From Thalassobacillus devorans (lineage in GTDB: Bacteria; Bacillota; Bacilli; Bacillales; Halobacillaceae): DNA of 64,000 nt. The DNA lies in contig NZ_JAASRY010000003.1 of the NCBI RefSeq assembly GCF_011761345.1, positions 310,001-374,000 on the forward strand, read 5' to 3'. The position numbers and the translations under genes are program-made. The notes beneath the pieces were generated by a model, which saw only the letters and a list, made by a program, of their open reading frames with translations, ran no database searches and was not told the origin of the DNA. This document shows, piece by piece, positions 27,051-35,859 of this stretch. Numbering within the stretch: position 1 is the first letter of the stretch; each line of letters begins with the position of its first letter.

Positions 27051-27764
27051 ATGAAAAAGAAATATTTAGATATCTATCATGAGCTTGTGATGGAAATAAG
27101 GGAAGGGAATTTTAAAGCGGGAGAAAGGCTGCCCTCGGAACACGAACTCGGCAGCCGTTATGAAACTTCACGCGAAACCATCCGTAAAGCCCTTCATTTA
27201 TTGGCACAAAACGGTTATATACAAAAAGTGAGGGGGAAGGGATCCATTGTTCTGGATTTAGACAAATATGAATTCCCTGTCTCGGGTTTGACCAGTTTTA
27301 AAGAGTTAACCCATCACTCCGGCCAGACGATCCGAACAAAGGTACATGAGCTATACCAATTGGAATCTGACGGGAAGCTTGCAGAACTGTTAGATAATAC
27401 GAACAATGCACCGATCTGGCGCCTCGTTCGTTCCAGAGAAATTGACGGTGAAAAAGTTATTTTGGATAAAGACTATATCCGGGAAGATATTGTGCCAGGA
27501 CTGACAAAGGAAGTTTGTGAAAATTCGTTATATGAATATATCGAAACTAAATTAGAGCTTGTCATCGGCTATGCTAAAAAAGAAATAGTGGTAGAGACTG
27601 TCACAAAAGAAGACCGTGAATTGCTTGACGTCGAAGAGCATGACCAGATGGTCGTCATTCGGAGCTTTGTCTTCCTCGAAGATACCACGTTATTTCAATT
27701 CACAGAATCCCGGCATCGACCGGATAAGTTCAGGTTCGTAGACTTCGCCCGTCGCAGTAAATAA
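27051..27764 (+). CDS. treR: Trehalose operon repressor TreR (GntR family, HutC subfamily)
   Basis: The 237-residue regulator has an N-terminal winged helix (AGERLPSEHELGSRYETSRE, TIRKALHLLAQNGYIQKVRG, about residues 20-70) and a C-terminal UTRA effector domain (about 90-235). TreR represses the operon and releases DNA on binding trehalose-6-phosphate. Two matching operators lie in the operon promoter. The ribosome binding site is weak (GGTGA), which would keep repressor levels low. Confidence 0.93.
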   Translation: MKKKYLDIYHELVMEIREGNFKAGERLPSEHELGSRYETSRETIRKALHLLAQNGYIQKVRGKGSIVLDLDKYEFPVSGLTSFKELTHHSGQTIRTKVHELYQLESDGKLAELLDNTNNAPIWRLVRSREIDGEKVILDKDYIREDIVPGLTKEVCENSLYEYIETKLELVIGYAKKEIVVETVTKEDRELLDVEEHDQMVVIRSFVFLEDTTLFQFTESRHRPDKFRFVDFARRSK

Positions 27765-27774
27765 TTATATGAAG

Positions 27775-27826
27775 CCTCTAGGGAGGAATTGCATTAAGCA
27801 ATTCCTCCCTAGAGGTGTTTTTATTT
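27775..27826 (+). terminator. Terminator of the trehalose operon
   Basis: A perfect 18-bp stem (27775-27792 with 27798-27815) around a 5-nt ATTAA loop is followed by TGTTTTTATTT. Confidence 0.95.
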
Positions 27827-27914
27827 ACGGAAATGATTACGCTTGGATAAACATAGATTTTCCTTTATGATGAAGGATAGACTATGAATGACCTTTAGAA
27901 ATGGGTGAGCAGCA

Positions 27915-28418
27915 ATGATGCAAATAGGAGCTACAGCTAAAATGGCTAAAGAATTGAAGCGGGAGATCCAGTCGGCTGACTCCGTGGAAGTTCCAAAAAT
28001 CTATCAATGGCACATGAATTTTTTCACCATCCAGAGAAGAAAATGTGTGCTTTTGATGAATGACGAGACAGGATTGAACCTTACGTTATTCGGATTGAAA
28101 CAGGAACAGTTCAAAAATATCGATCAGGTTCTGATGGGCTCGTTAAGAGAACTATTGAGGCTGTTAAAGGTCGATCAGACGATTATTGATGATTTTCTGG
28201 AAGCTGGCCAGGAAATTGTTTATACAAAGACACATGACCGCCGGGTGCTTGGTATGATGAATGAAGTGAAGTCATATATGGAGCATGGGATAATAGATCA
28301 ATCTTATGATGAAATTGATGCTATAAAGGTTAATGAAGAGAATAATCAGATCATTTTATCTCCATTGAAAAAAATGGTCCCGCTGGATACGCTAAATGAC
28401 TATTTTCAGGAAAAATAA
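27915..28418 (+). CDS. DUF6933-like cytosolic protein
   Basis: This 167-residue protein carries IGATAKMAKELKREI at the N terminus, then YQWHMNFFTIQRRKCVLLMN and LFGLKQEQFKNIDQVL. I recognise this as the short DUF6933-like pattern (WHxNxxxxxRRKCxLxxN), whose function is unknown. There is no signal peptide or membrane helix. It has its own terminator and no evident operon partner. Two adjacent ATG codons make the start uncertain by one residue. The family name is recalled, not checked. Confidence 0.65.
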   Translation: MMQIGATAKMAKELKREIQSADSVEVPKIYQWHMNFFTIQRRKCVLLMNDETGLNLTLFGLKQEQFKNIDQVLMGSLRELLRLLKVDQTIIDDFLEAGQEIVYTKTHDRRVLGMMNEVKSYMEHGIIDQSYDEIDAIKVNEENNQIILSPLKKMVPLDTLNDYFQEK

Positions 28419-28423
28419 TGAAC

Positions 28424-28493
28424 GCCACCAATGAACATGCACCTTTGTCTTACATCATAGACAATCTGGTGAAGTTCATATGGTGGCTTTTTT
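28424..28493 (+). terminator. Terminator after the DUF6933-like gene
   Basis: GCCACCA/TGGTGGC with an inner TGAAC/GTTCA pair closes a long hairpin and is followed by TTTTTT. Confidence 0.75.
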
Positions 28494-28611
28494 CTGTTAA
28501 ATTTCGTAGCTAATATTACAGTAAAGCTCCCCCCGTACCTCCTTGCGTTTAAATATTTCAGAAACGGTTATGGGTATAATATAATCACAATATATCAGTG
28601 AAGCATATGTG

Positions 28612-28640
28612 TTTACTATATACGCGTAGGGGTATATAAT
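28612..28640 (+). promoter_or_regulatory. Promoter with CsoR/CstR-type operator before the persulfide dioxygenase gene
   Basis: TTTACT (28612-28617), a 17-bp spacer and TATAAT (28635-28640) form the promoter. The spacer is almost filled by TATACGCGTAGGGGTATA (28619-28636), an 18-bp imperfect palindrome with the GC-rich centre and TATAC/GTATA arms seen in CsoR-family (CstR) operators. Confidence 0.6.
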
Positions 28641-28677
28641 GTATATACAATGAAAACACAAGAAACGGAGGTATTTC

Positions 28678-30090
28678 ATGTTTTTCAAATATTTTTTCGA
28701 TGAAAATCTTGCACAAATGTCCTATATGGTAGGTTGCCAGGCAACAGGAGAAGCACTGGTTGTCGATCCTGCCCGTGATATTACACCATATCTGGAAACA
28801 GCAGAAGCAGAGGGATTTAACATCACAGCTACAACAGAAACGCATATTCACGCTGACTTCGTCTCGGGTGCCCGTGAATTGTCTAAACGTACAAACGCTA
28901 AACTTTATCTTTCCAATGAAGGTGGAGGAGACTGGGAGTATCAGTATCTGAATGATGTCGATCATGAACTGCTAAACGATGATGATAAGTTTTATATCGG
29001 TAAAGTACGTTTTGATGTCATTCATACACCAGGTCATACACCAGAAAGTATCTCCTTCTTATTAACAGATGAAGGTGGCGGTTCTGAAGTGCCAATGGGT
29101 ATCTTTACCGGTGACTTCGTATTTGTCGGTGATGTAGGTCGTCCGGACTTGCTTGAAAAAGCGGCCGGAGAAGAAGGTACCTCTGAAAAAGGTGCTCACC
29201 AAATGTTCGAATCCTTGAAAAAGTTCAAAGAGCTTCCTGACTATGTGCAGATATGGCCGGGCCATGGTGCTGGCAGTGCCTGCGGTAAGTCACTGGGTGC
29301 TGTACCACTTTCGACCGTAGGTTATGAAAAAATAAATAACTGGGCGGTCAAAGAGGAAAATGAAGATGATTTTGTGAAAAACCTTCTTGATGGTCAGCCT
29401 GAACCACCAAAATACTTTGCAATGATGAAGAAAATCAACAGAGAGGGACCAGACTTCCTGGAAGATAAAGATTTAGAGCAAATTTCTATCGATAAACTAG
29501 CGGACTATAAGAAAGAGGATGCCATTATTTTGGATACGCGACCAAAGCAGAAATTTGCCAAGGGTCACTTGGAAGGAACAATCAACATTCCATTCAATAA
29601 ATCTTTTGCCAACTGGGCAGGCTGGATGATGGATTATGATAAAGATATTATATTGATCACTAACGAGGAAGAGACGTATGATATCAACCTCATTTTGCAA
29701 TCCATCGGCCTCGATCGTGCTGTCGCTTATGTAAAATCAGAAGAGGTATCCAAACAGTCCAACCTGGAAACGTATGAAAACATTTCACCAAAAGAACTGC
29801 ATGAAAAATATAGTAATGATGATGACTATGTTACCATTGACGTTCGTGAAGAATCTGAGTGGAATGAAGGACACCTGGAAGATGCCAAGCACATCTTTAT
29901 CGGTACACTTCCAGATCGATTGGATGAAATTCCTGAAGGAAAAACACCAATTGTTCATTGCTTATCTGGTGCACGTTCTGCAATTGCCACAAGTGTTTTG
30001 CAAAAAAACGGCTATAAAGATGTCAAAAACCTTGAAGGCGGCTTTGACGCCTGGGTAAAAGAAGCCATGCCAGTAGTAGAAGAAAAATAA
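28678..30090 (+). CDS. Persulfide dioxygenase-rhodanese fusion (CstB-like)
   Basis: The 470-residue protein has an N-terminal metallo-beta-lactamase fold (residues 1-250: ETHIHADFVSGAREL, IHTPGHTPESISFLL, FTGDFVFVGDVGRPDLL, WPGHGAGSACGKSLGAVP). Two rhodanese modules follow. The first (about 270-350) has ITNEEETYD in place of a catalytic Cys loop, so it is a pseudo-rhodanese. The second has HCLSGARSA with Cys428. This is the CstB layout. CstB oxidises low-molecular-weight persulfides and makes thiosulfate during sulfide detoxification. It is a single gene behind a CstR-like operator; no cstA, cstR or sqr is adjacent. Confidence 0.85.
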   Translation: MFFKYFFDENLAQMSYMVGCQATGEALVVDPARDITPYLETAEAEGFNITATTETHIHADFVSGARELSKRTNAKLYLSNEGGGDWEYQYLNDVDHELLNDDDKFYIGKVRFDVIHTPGHTPESISFLLTDEGGGSEVPMGIFTGDFVFVGDVGRPDLLEKAAGEEGTSEKGAHQMFESLKKFKELPDYVQIWPGHGAGSACGKSLGAVPLSTVGYEKINNWAVKEENEDDFVKNLLDGQPEPPKYFAMMKKINREGPDFLEDKDLEQISIDKLADYKKEDAIILDTRPKQKFAKGHLEGTINIPFNKSFANWAGWMMDYDKDIILITNEEETYDINLILQSIGLDRAVAYVKSEEVSKQSNLETYENISPKELHEKYSNDDDYVTIDVREESEWNEGHLEDAKHIFIGTLPDRLDEIPEGKTPIVHCLSGARSAIATSVLQKNGYKDVKNLEGGFDAWVKEAMPVVEEK

Positions 30091-30096
30091 TGTACC

Positions 30097-30130
30097 ATGC
30101 ACTCGCAACTAATGCGGGTGCATTTTTTTA
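30097..30130 (+). terminator. Terminator of the persulfide dioxygenase gene
   Basis: ATGCACTCGCA pairs with TGCGGGTGCAT (one wobble) and is followed by TTTTTTT. Confidence 0.88.
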
Positions 30131-30137
30131 TGATTGG

Positions 30138-30621
30138 CTTTCCGTTACGTTAGTAACAGTGTGGAGTTCCGGGAAATCACTCGCTTTCCATGGGCGTACG
30201 GTGAGCTTCCTCGGGCTAAAGCCCTGCGGGATCTCACCATGTACTATCCTCCCATCGGAGTCTCGCAATTTCCCGGACCTCCTTGCGTTTATTGGAGGAA
30301 CGGAAACATCTTTATGCAGTCCTCCAACCAAAGGGGGAGCTACTTGTAAAAACGTGTTTGTAACCATTGATTGTAGAAGATAGTCTTAACTATAACAGGG
30401 GGTTCTTTTCTCCGTCCTTCGGATGGGTTGGTTGGGAAACTGCGAGACTCCCGTGGGAGAAGGATCTAGGCGAGATCCCATAGGGCGATAGCCCGAGGAA
30501 GCTCGCCAGTTCCCCCGCAGGAAAGCGAGTAGTTTCCCAGCCAACCCTGACTCTTTTATGGCAAAGAACCCTTGATATCTGAAATCAAGTCTTCGACTTT
30601 TCGGCCCTATTGTGGAATAAG
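30138..30621. repeat. Intergenic structured element, copy 2 (about 484 bp)
   Basis: The plus-oriented core is at 30171-30274 (outer arms GGGAAAT/ATTTCCC) and the minus-oriented core at 30434-30538 (GGGAAACT/AGTTTCCC, extended by GGTTGG/CCAACC). The right end has TCAAGTCTTCGACTTTTCGG and GGAATAAG, as in the other copies. The left end keeps TCCGTTAC but lacks the GAAGACT motif, so this copy may be cut at its left side by the terminator region. Confidence 0.82.
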
Positions 30622-30842
30622 CCTATTATGATAAATCAACAAAAAAGTTTAACGGAGCCTTATGATTAATAATGTTTAGTCGTCAGTTTGAATACTCTTT
30701 ACCCGGAACTTAACGGAGTGAAAAGTATTTCTAATAAAATATAGTGAATACTATTAGTCGGGCACGGGTAGAGACATAATAAAGGATAATACTGTGTCAA
30801 ATAGAAATACTTACTAGTTATTCATTGAAAAGGAGGAATAAG

Positions 30843-32792
30843 ATGGGGTTGAATGTAGCGCAAAAACTGATTAAGGACCACCTGGTCTCGGGCGAAATGA
30901 CTCCGGGCGCAGAAATCGGTTTGAAAATTGACCAGACATTGACCCAGGATGCTACAGGGACAATGGTCATGTTAGAGTTAGAAGCGATGGGAGTCGATCG
31001 GGCGAAAACGGAGGCCTCTGCCCAGTATGTCGACCACAACTTGATTCAAGAGGATAGCAAGAACCCGGATGACCACTTGTTTCTACAAAGTGCTGCAAAA
31101 CGATTCGGCCTGTATTACAGCAAACCAGGGAACGGAGTCAGCCACCCTGTTCATATGCAGCGGTTAGCAAGACCCGGAAAAACTTTATTGGGTTCAGATA
31201 GCCATACATGCGCGAATGGCTGTATGGGAATGCTGGCAATCGGAGCTGGAGGAATCGATGTGGCCATGGCGATAGCTGGAGAGCCATTTTATGTGAAAAT
31301 GCCGAAAGTATGGGGCGTAAAAGTGACGGGGGAGCTGCCTGATTGGGTAAGTGCTAAAGACGTCATTTTGGAAATGCTCAGAAGGCATGGAGTCAAAGCA
31401 GCAGCTAACCATGTGTTTGAATATTATGGCCCTGGGGTTAAGAACCTTTCTGCTATGGATCGCCATGTTATCGCCAACATGGGAGCAGAACTTGGAGCTA
31501 CCGGTACAGTTTTTCCTTCTGATGAAGAAACGAGAAGATTCATGAAGCAGGAGCAAAGGGAAGATGAGTGGATCGAACTAGTTGCAGATGAAGATGCTAC
31601 TTATGATTTAGAAGAAGAAATCAACCTATCAGAGTTAGAGCCGATGATTGCCAAGCCAACAAGTCCAGGAAATGTAGTGCCTGTCCGTGAAGTAGCCGGC
31701 GAACCAATTTATCAGTCCTATATCGGGTCTTCAGCAAATCCTGGTTATCGCGATTTTGCTATTGCTTCAAAAATAGTGGGAGGTCGCAAAGTTGCTGAAA
31801 ATATTTCGTTTGATTTAAACCCTACATCCCGGCAAATGTTGCTTGACCTCTCGAAGGAGGGGCACATTGCGAACTTTATCCAGGCCGGCGGACGATTGCA
31901 CCAGGCCGGCTGTAACGGTTGTATTGGTATGGGACAGGCACCGGCTACAGGCAGGAATAGTTTGCGGACGACCCCGCGTAACTTCCCGGGGAGGTCAGGG
32001 ACAAAGGAAGACCGCGTCTTTCTAGTCAGTCCCGAAACCGCTGCCGCTTCTGCACTTACTGGGGTGATTACTGATCCAAGAACGCTTGATATGAAATATC
32101 CGAATGTGAAAGAACCGAAAAAGCCGACAGTAGACGTCGATTTACTCCAGGTACCACTGCCGGAAGAAGAAGCGAAGCAGGTAGAACTGGTAAAAGGTCC
32201 TAATATAGCTACGATTCCAAAAATGAATGCCCTTCCACAGGATTTGGAAATTCCTATCCTGCTGAAAATGGGGGATGACATCTCCACAGATGAAATTTTA
32301 GCAGGAGGAGCAAGGGTACTGCCATACCGAAGCAATCTTCCGGAAATCAGTAAGTTTTGTTTTGAAATTGTGGACGAAACTTATTATGATCGAGCGATGA
32401 AAATCCGCGATCAGGGCGGTCATGCCATTGTGGGAGGTCAAAACTATGGGCAAGGATCCAGTCGTGAGCATGCTGCCTTAGCTCCGCGGTATTTAGGGTT
32501 GAAAGTAGCTATTGTGAAAGACTTTGCCAGAATCCACTGGCAGAACCTCGCTAACTTCGGTATATTACCCGTTACTTTTGTAGATAAAGAGGATTGGAAC
32601 GTTCTTGAACAAGGGGATGTCCTGCAATTCAATCAGCTGCGGGATAAAATTCAGGAAAATAATCAATTGGAAGTGAAGGTGAAAGGGAAAGACAAAACGA
32701 TTAAAGTAGAGCACGCCCTATCACCAAGACAGTTAGAATTCATACAGATGGGCGGCTTGATTAATTGGGTAAAAGAACGTTTAAACAGGTGA
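30843..32792 (+). CDS. Aconitase-family hydratase (649-residue type)
   Basis: This aconitase/IPM-isomerase superfamily enzyme has the 4Fe-4S ligands in LLGSDSHTCANGCMGML and GCNGCIGMGQAP, substrate residues in NSLRTTPRNFPGRSG, and a swivel domain with GDDISTDEILAGGARVLPYR and YGQGSSREHAALAPRYLG. At 649 residues it belongs to the shorter, mitochondrial-like group and not the roughly 900-residue CitB type usual in Bacillus. Aconitate hydratase is the likeliest activity; homoaconitate or methylcitrate substrates are not excluded. The ATG at 30843 follows AAAAGGAGG; an in-frame ATG six codons earlier does not. Confidence 0.85.
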   Translation: MGLNVAQKLIKDHLVSGEMTPGAEIGLKIDQTLTQDATGTMVMLELEAMGVDRAKTEASAQYVDHNLIQEDSKNPDDHLFLQSAAKRFGLYYSKPGNGVSHPVHMQRLARPGKTLLGSDSHTCANGCMGMLAIGAGGIDVAMAIAGEPFYVKMPKVWGVKVTGELPDWVSAKDVILEMLRRHGVKAAANHVFEYYGPGVKNLSAMDRHVIANMGAELGATGTVFPSDEETRRFMKQEQREDEWIELVADEDATYDLEEEINLSELEPMIAKPTSPGNVVPVREVAGEPIYQSYIGSSANPGYRDFAIASKIVGGRKVAENISFDLNPTSRQMLLDLSKEGHIANFIQAGGRLHQAGCNGCIGMGQAPATGRNSLRTTPRNFPGRSGTKEDRVFLVSPETAAASALTGVITDPRTLDMKYPNVKEPKKPTVDVDLLQVPLPEEEAKQVELVKGPNIATIPKMNALPQDLEIPILLKMGDDISTDEILAGGARVLPYRSNLPEISKFCFEIVDETYYDRAMKIRDQGGHAIVGGQNYGQGSSREHAALAPRYLGLKVAIVKDFARIHWQNLANFGILPVTFVDKEDWNVLEQGDVLQFNQLRDKIQENNQLEVKVKGKDKTIKVEHALSPRQLEFIQMGGLINWVKERLNR

Positions 32793-32807
32793 CATGAAAG
32801 ATTGATA

Positions 32808-32839
32808 AAGGGCGTAGGTAGCTGCGTCCTTTTTTTATA
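32808..32839 (+). terminator. Terminator of the aconitase-family gene
   Basis: AAAGGGCGTAG pairs with CTGCGTCCTTT (two G-U pairs in RNA) and is followed by TTTTATAC. Confidence 0.85.
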
Positions 32840-32860
32840 CTTTAAGAATGTTTAACTTTG

Positions 32861-32934
32861 TTAAAGGATTAAAGTATAAGAAAATCTAAGGCTTTCGCCA
32901 TAAGTACTTGGCGATAAGCCAAGTTTTTCTAATG
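32861..32934. repeat. Short hairpin repeat, copy 1
   Basis: The sequence shares long words with 43811-43886: AAGTATA-GAAA, TAAGGCTT-CGC, TGGCGA-AAGCC and TTTTTCTAATG. The centre folds as GGCTT-TCGCCA/TGGCGA-TAAGCC. No gene function is evident. Confidence 0.7.
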
Positions 32935-32961
32935 GAATATGTGAAGGAGGTCAGAAAGAGG

Positions 32962-33117
32962 TTATCGGGTAGAGGGGAAACTTGGGGATGTTTTTCCTCC
33001 TTTTTCTTCCCGGCGTCTCAGTTCATTTTTCAATAGCTTTATAAAATCCTCGTCTACATTTAACTGGAGGGCAGCACGATAGGCTTGTACCAGCATTTCA
33101 TAGGATAGGTTTTCCAT
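32962..33117 (-). CDS. sda: Sporulation histidine kinase inhibitor Sda-like protein
   Basis: The minus strand encodes a 51-residue protein: MENLSYEMLVQAYRAALQL, then NVDEDFIKLLKNELRRREEK. This matches the Sda helical-hairpin pattern (LS-E-L---Y--A--L-L---FI-LL--EL-RR). In B. subtilis Sda binds the dimerisation domain of KinA and delays sporulation when DNA replication is disturbed. The C-terminal tail (KTSPSFPSTR) is unlike B. subtilis Sda. AAAGGAGTC lies 9 nt before the ATG. It starts 21 nt after the XRE-PAS gene on the same strand, so the two are probably co-transcribed. Confidence 0.8.
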   Translation of the reverse strand: MENLSYEMLVQAYRAALQLNVDEDFIKLLKNELRRREEKGGKTSPSFPSTR

Positions 33118-33138
33118 GCGTTCGACTCCTTTCACCCG

Positions 33139-33663
33139 TCAGGAAAGCCTGGTTGAACATGTAGCTGCCCCAATAATAGTACCTGGTGGATCGTAAATTG
33201 GCTGTGCGTATATATCATAGGTGACAAATTCTTCGTGAAGGGGAAAGCGTATCTGTTTTCTGCGGGGCTTTCCGTTATGGATTACATCTTGTTTCATTTT
33301 CATCAATTCTAATGTCCCTTCGTTTACATCCAATTCATCATCCCTTTTCCCGAGGAGAACTTCTTCACTGTGGGGAGGGGGAGCATTAAAAACCCAAGTA
33401 TAACGCAAATCTCTTCCACAATGGGCGAGGACTATCGGTGAATGCAGTAATGCCGTTTGAAATGGATCGCTGATATGCTCCGTGAAAAATACCGATGGGT
33501 GAATATGAAAAAAATCAGCGATTTGTTTGGCGACAAAAATACTAGGGTTTCTTGTTCCGTTTTCAATTTGTGCATAATAGGCTCGATCGATATGAACCTT
33601 GGATGCTACTTCTTGCTGGGTATACCTTTTTTCTTTTCTAAGCTTGATCAGCCATGTTCTCAT
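33139..33663 (-). CDS. XRE-family transcriptional regulator with a C-terminal PAS-like domain
   Basis: The 174-residue protein has an XRE helix-turn-helix at residues 3-60 (LRKEKRYTQQEVASKVHIDR, QIENGTRNPSIFVAKQIADF). A PAS-like segment follows, with HCGRDLRYTWVFNAPPPHSE, GKRDDELD and IYDPPGTIIGAAT. PAS domains of this kind sense small molecules or protein partners; the ligand is unknown. GAGGAAG precedes the ATG. It is followed at 21 nt by sda, so it may link an environmental signal to sporulation timing, as an inference. Confidence 0.8.
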   Translation of the reverse strand: MRTWLIKLRKEKRYTQQEVASKVHIDRAYYAQIENGTRNPSIFVAKQIADFFHIHPSVFFTEHISDPFQTALLHSPIVLAHCGRDLRYTWVFNAPPPHSEEVLLGKRDDELDVNEGTLELMKMKQDVIHNGKPRRKQIRFPLHEEFVTYDIYAQPIYDPPGTIIGAATCSTRLS

Positions 33664-33927
33664 TTAACCGCTTCCTCACTGTAGCCATACTTCTATACAA
33701 ACTTATTTCGGCATTATCATTAGATTTCCTTGTGGCAAATTGCAACAATAATAGAAAAGTATAAAAAAGATAGGTCTTAGGTAATTAAATACATGATTAA
33801 TGTCAACAACAACGTTTAGAATATTTATTTTAGACTATCAGAAGCCAAATAAGAAAGAAGCGGTGGTGCTCCTACGTTAATCCTGATAATATAAAGTTTA
33901 AAAGATTGTTGAAAGGTAGCGTTATTC

Positions 33928-34539
33928 ATGACTTGGGAAATACTTAATATTGTCGCCGTAGCAGCGTTTGCTTTTAGTGGAGCGATTGTTGCTTTAAGTG
34001 AGCGTTACGATATATTCGGGACATTTATGCTGGGGATTGCCACGCCTTTCGCTGGCGGTATAATAAGAAATATTGCGCTGGATGTACCTGTAGTTCATGT
34101 ATGGGAACAGGGGTATCTTTTCTATATAGCAGTAGCAACCATAGCCATCGTCTATTTTTTTCCGAAAAGTTGGGTGCTGTTCTGGGATCGCTGGAATATT
34201 TACCTTGATGCTATTGGACTATCTGCTTTTGCTCTTCAGGGTGGCGCTTTTGCGGTGGCCGCTGGATTTCCGTTAGGAGGCGTCATTTTTGCAGCAATTT
34301 TGACGGGGGTTGGCGGAGGAATGACCAGAGATGTATTGGCTCAGCGTAAGCCGATGGTCCTGCACCAGGAGATTTATGCGGTATGGGCGATGTTTGCCGG
34401 GTTAGCCATCGGTTTAGGATGGGTGGATATCAACCATACATTTGAAATGTACCTCCTGTTTTTTGTAATCATTTTGTTGCGTGTGCTTTCCTACCATCTC
34501 GGCTGGCATCTGCGCTTCCGGGACCTCTACCGAATGTAA
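33928..34539 (+). CDS. TRIC/UPF0126-family membrane protein (YvgT-like)
   Basis: This 203-residue protein has about seven membrane helices and two copies of the TRIC-type glycine motif: ATPFAGGIIRNIALDVPV and TGVGGGMTRDVLAQRKP. Bacterial TRIC homologues form trimeric cation (K+/Na+) channels. B. subtilis YvgT, the closest match I recall, lies beside helD (yvgS); here helD is also nearby, with cysK between. GAAAGG precedes the ATG. Confidence 0.85.
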   Translation: MTWEILNIVAVAAFAFSGAIVALSERYDIFGTFMLGIATPFAGGIIRNIALDVPVVHVWEQGYLFYIAVATIAIVYFFPKSWVLFWDRWNIYLDAIGLSAFALQGGAFAVAAGFPLGGVIFAAILTGVGGGMTRDVLAQRKPMVLHQEIYAVWAMFAGLAIGLGWVDINHTFEMYLLFFVIILLRVLSYHLGWHLRFRDLYRM

Positions 34540-34594
34540 CGCTTTTTATTCTAACAATAAAAAAGGAAAGATCTCTTTTCGCTTTCCCTCAGGA

Positions 34595-34640
34595 TCATAA
34601 AAAATCGAGTATAAAATCCATGCGATTTCATACTCGATTT
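34595..34640 (-). terminator. Terminator of cysK
   Basis: On the minus strand AAATCGAGTAT pairs with ATACTCGATTT across a 17-nt loop and is followed by TTTTATG. A second hairpin (GGAAAG/CTTTCC, 34563-34587) with a T-rich tail lies just beyond. Confidence 0.85.
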
Positions 34641-34664
34641 CATCTGTCATTATTAAAAAGATGT

Positions 34665-35594
34665 TTATATACGGAAGAGATCGCCGGAGAGGTAGCGTTC
34701 GCCTGTATCCGGGGCGATAGCAACGACAGTTTCACCGGGCTCTTTCTGTTTTGCTGCCAGGATAGCTGCATAGCATGCAGCTCCTGCAGAAGTTCCTACC
34801 AAGATACCTTCTTCACGTGCCAGACGTCGTGTGATGTCATAGGCATCATCATCTTCGATCTTAAAGATTTCATCATATACATCCTGGTTCAGGATACTCG
34901 GAATAAACCCTGGACTTGTGCCGACGAGTTTATGCTTTCCAGGTTTACCTCCTGATAAAACAGGAGAGCCAGCTGGTTCTGCTACATGAATCGTCATATC
35001 TTTGAAATGTTTTTTAAGCTCTTCTCCGGTACCTGTGATCGTTCCTCCCGTACCAGCGGTTGAAACAAAGGCAGATAACGGTTTACCGAGCTTTTCCATA
35101 GCCTTGATAATTTCTGTGGCTGTTGTATGGCGATGGGCGTCCGGGTTTGCTTCGTTTTCGAATTGCATTGGCATAAAACCCCCCGGTGTTTCGGCGACTA
35201 ATTCTTTTGCCTTTTCAATCGCTCCTGGCATTTTATCTGCTCCTGGTGTCAAAACAATTTCAGCACCAAAGGCTTTTAATAAATTGATGCGCTCCTGGGT
35301 CATGGTATCAGGCATGACCAAAATAGCACGATATCCTTTTGCGGCAGCATTCATAGCCAGACCTATACCGGTATTGCCGCTGGTCGGTTCAATGATAACC
35401 GATCCTTCTTTTAAATGCCCGGCTTTTTCAGCCTCTACAATCATATTATAAGCAGCACGGTCTTTGACACTTCCGCTTGGATTGAACATTTCCAGTTTCA
35501 AGTAGATATCCGCTCCGTTTTCCGGTGACAGCCGATTCAACTTGACTAAGGGTGTATCTCCAATTAATTCAGCCATGTTATTTACTACTTTCAT
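34665..35594 (-). CDS. cysK: Cysteine synthase A (O-acetylserine sulfhydrylase)
   Basis: This is a 309-residue PLP fold-type II enzyme. It makes cysteine from O-acetylserine and sulfide. The PLP lysine lies in NPSGSVKDRAAYNM, the phosphate loop is GTGGTITGTGEEL, and the substrate loop is EPTSGNTGIGLAM. IVLTPGADKMPGAIEKA and GISAG-type sequence GTSAGAACYAAI are also conserved. The length is normal. It is monocistronic with its own terminator. AAAGGATG stands before the ATG. I see no clear CymR box. Confidence 0.95.
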   Translation of the reverse strand: MKVVNNMAELIGDTPLVKLNRLSPENGADIYLKLEMFNPSGSVKDRAAYNMIVEAEKAGHLKEGSVIIEPTSGNTGIGLAMNAAAKGYRAILVMPDTMTQERINLLKAFGAEIVLTPGADKMPGAIEKAKELVAETPGGFMPMQFENEANPDAHRHTTATEIIKAMEKLGKPLSAFVSTAGTGGTITGTGEELKKHFKDMTIHVAEPAGSPVLSGGKPGKHKLVGTSPGFIPSILNQDVYDEIFKIEDDDAYDITRRLAREEGILVGTSAGAACYAAILAAKQKEPGETVVAIAPDTGERYLSGDLFRI

Positions 35595-35859
35595 GTCGTC
35601 ACATCCTTTAGGTCTGTATATATCATTGATTTTAACATATCATAACCTCTAATACCTACTAATGTAATAGGGATTAGTCAGCACAAACAAAAAAGGACAC
35701 ATAAGTGCCCTTTTCATATTGTATCTGTTTTGAACGTATAGTAAAATAAGAAACGTCTATTCGTTTTGTGATATTTGATTACAAATACCCGATTATAATT
35801 TTACAGCATCGATAATCTCTTGTCAAGTGGAATGGATAAAAAGTTGGGGAGTGAGGCCG

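Noticed and set aside
35685-35712. Terminator-like hairpin AAAAGGACAC/GTGCCCTTTT between cysK and helD
   Set aside because: It has a central mismatch and lies between divergent genes, where no terminator is expected. Not strong enough to list as a feature.
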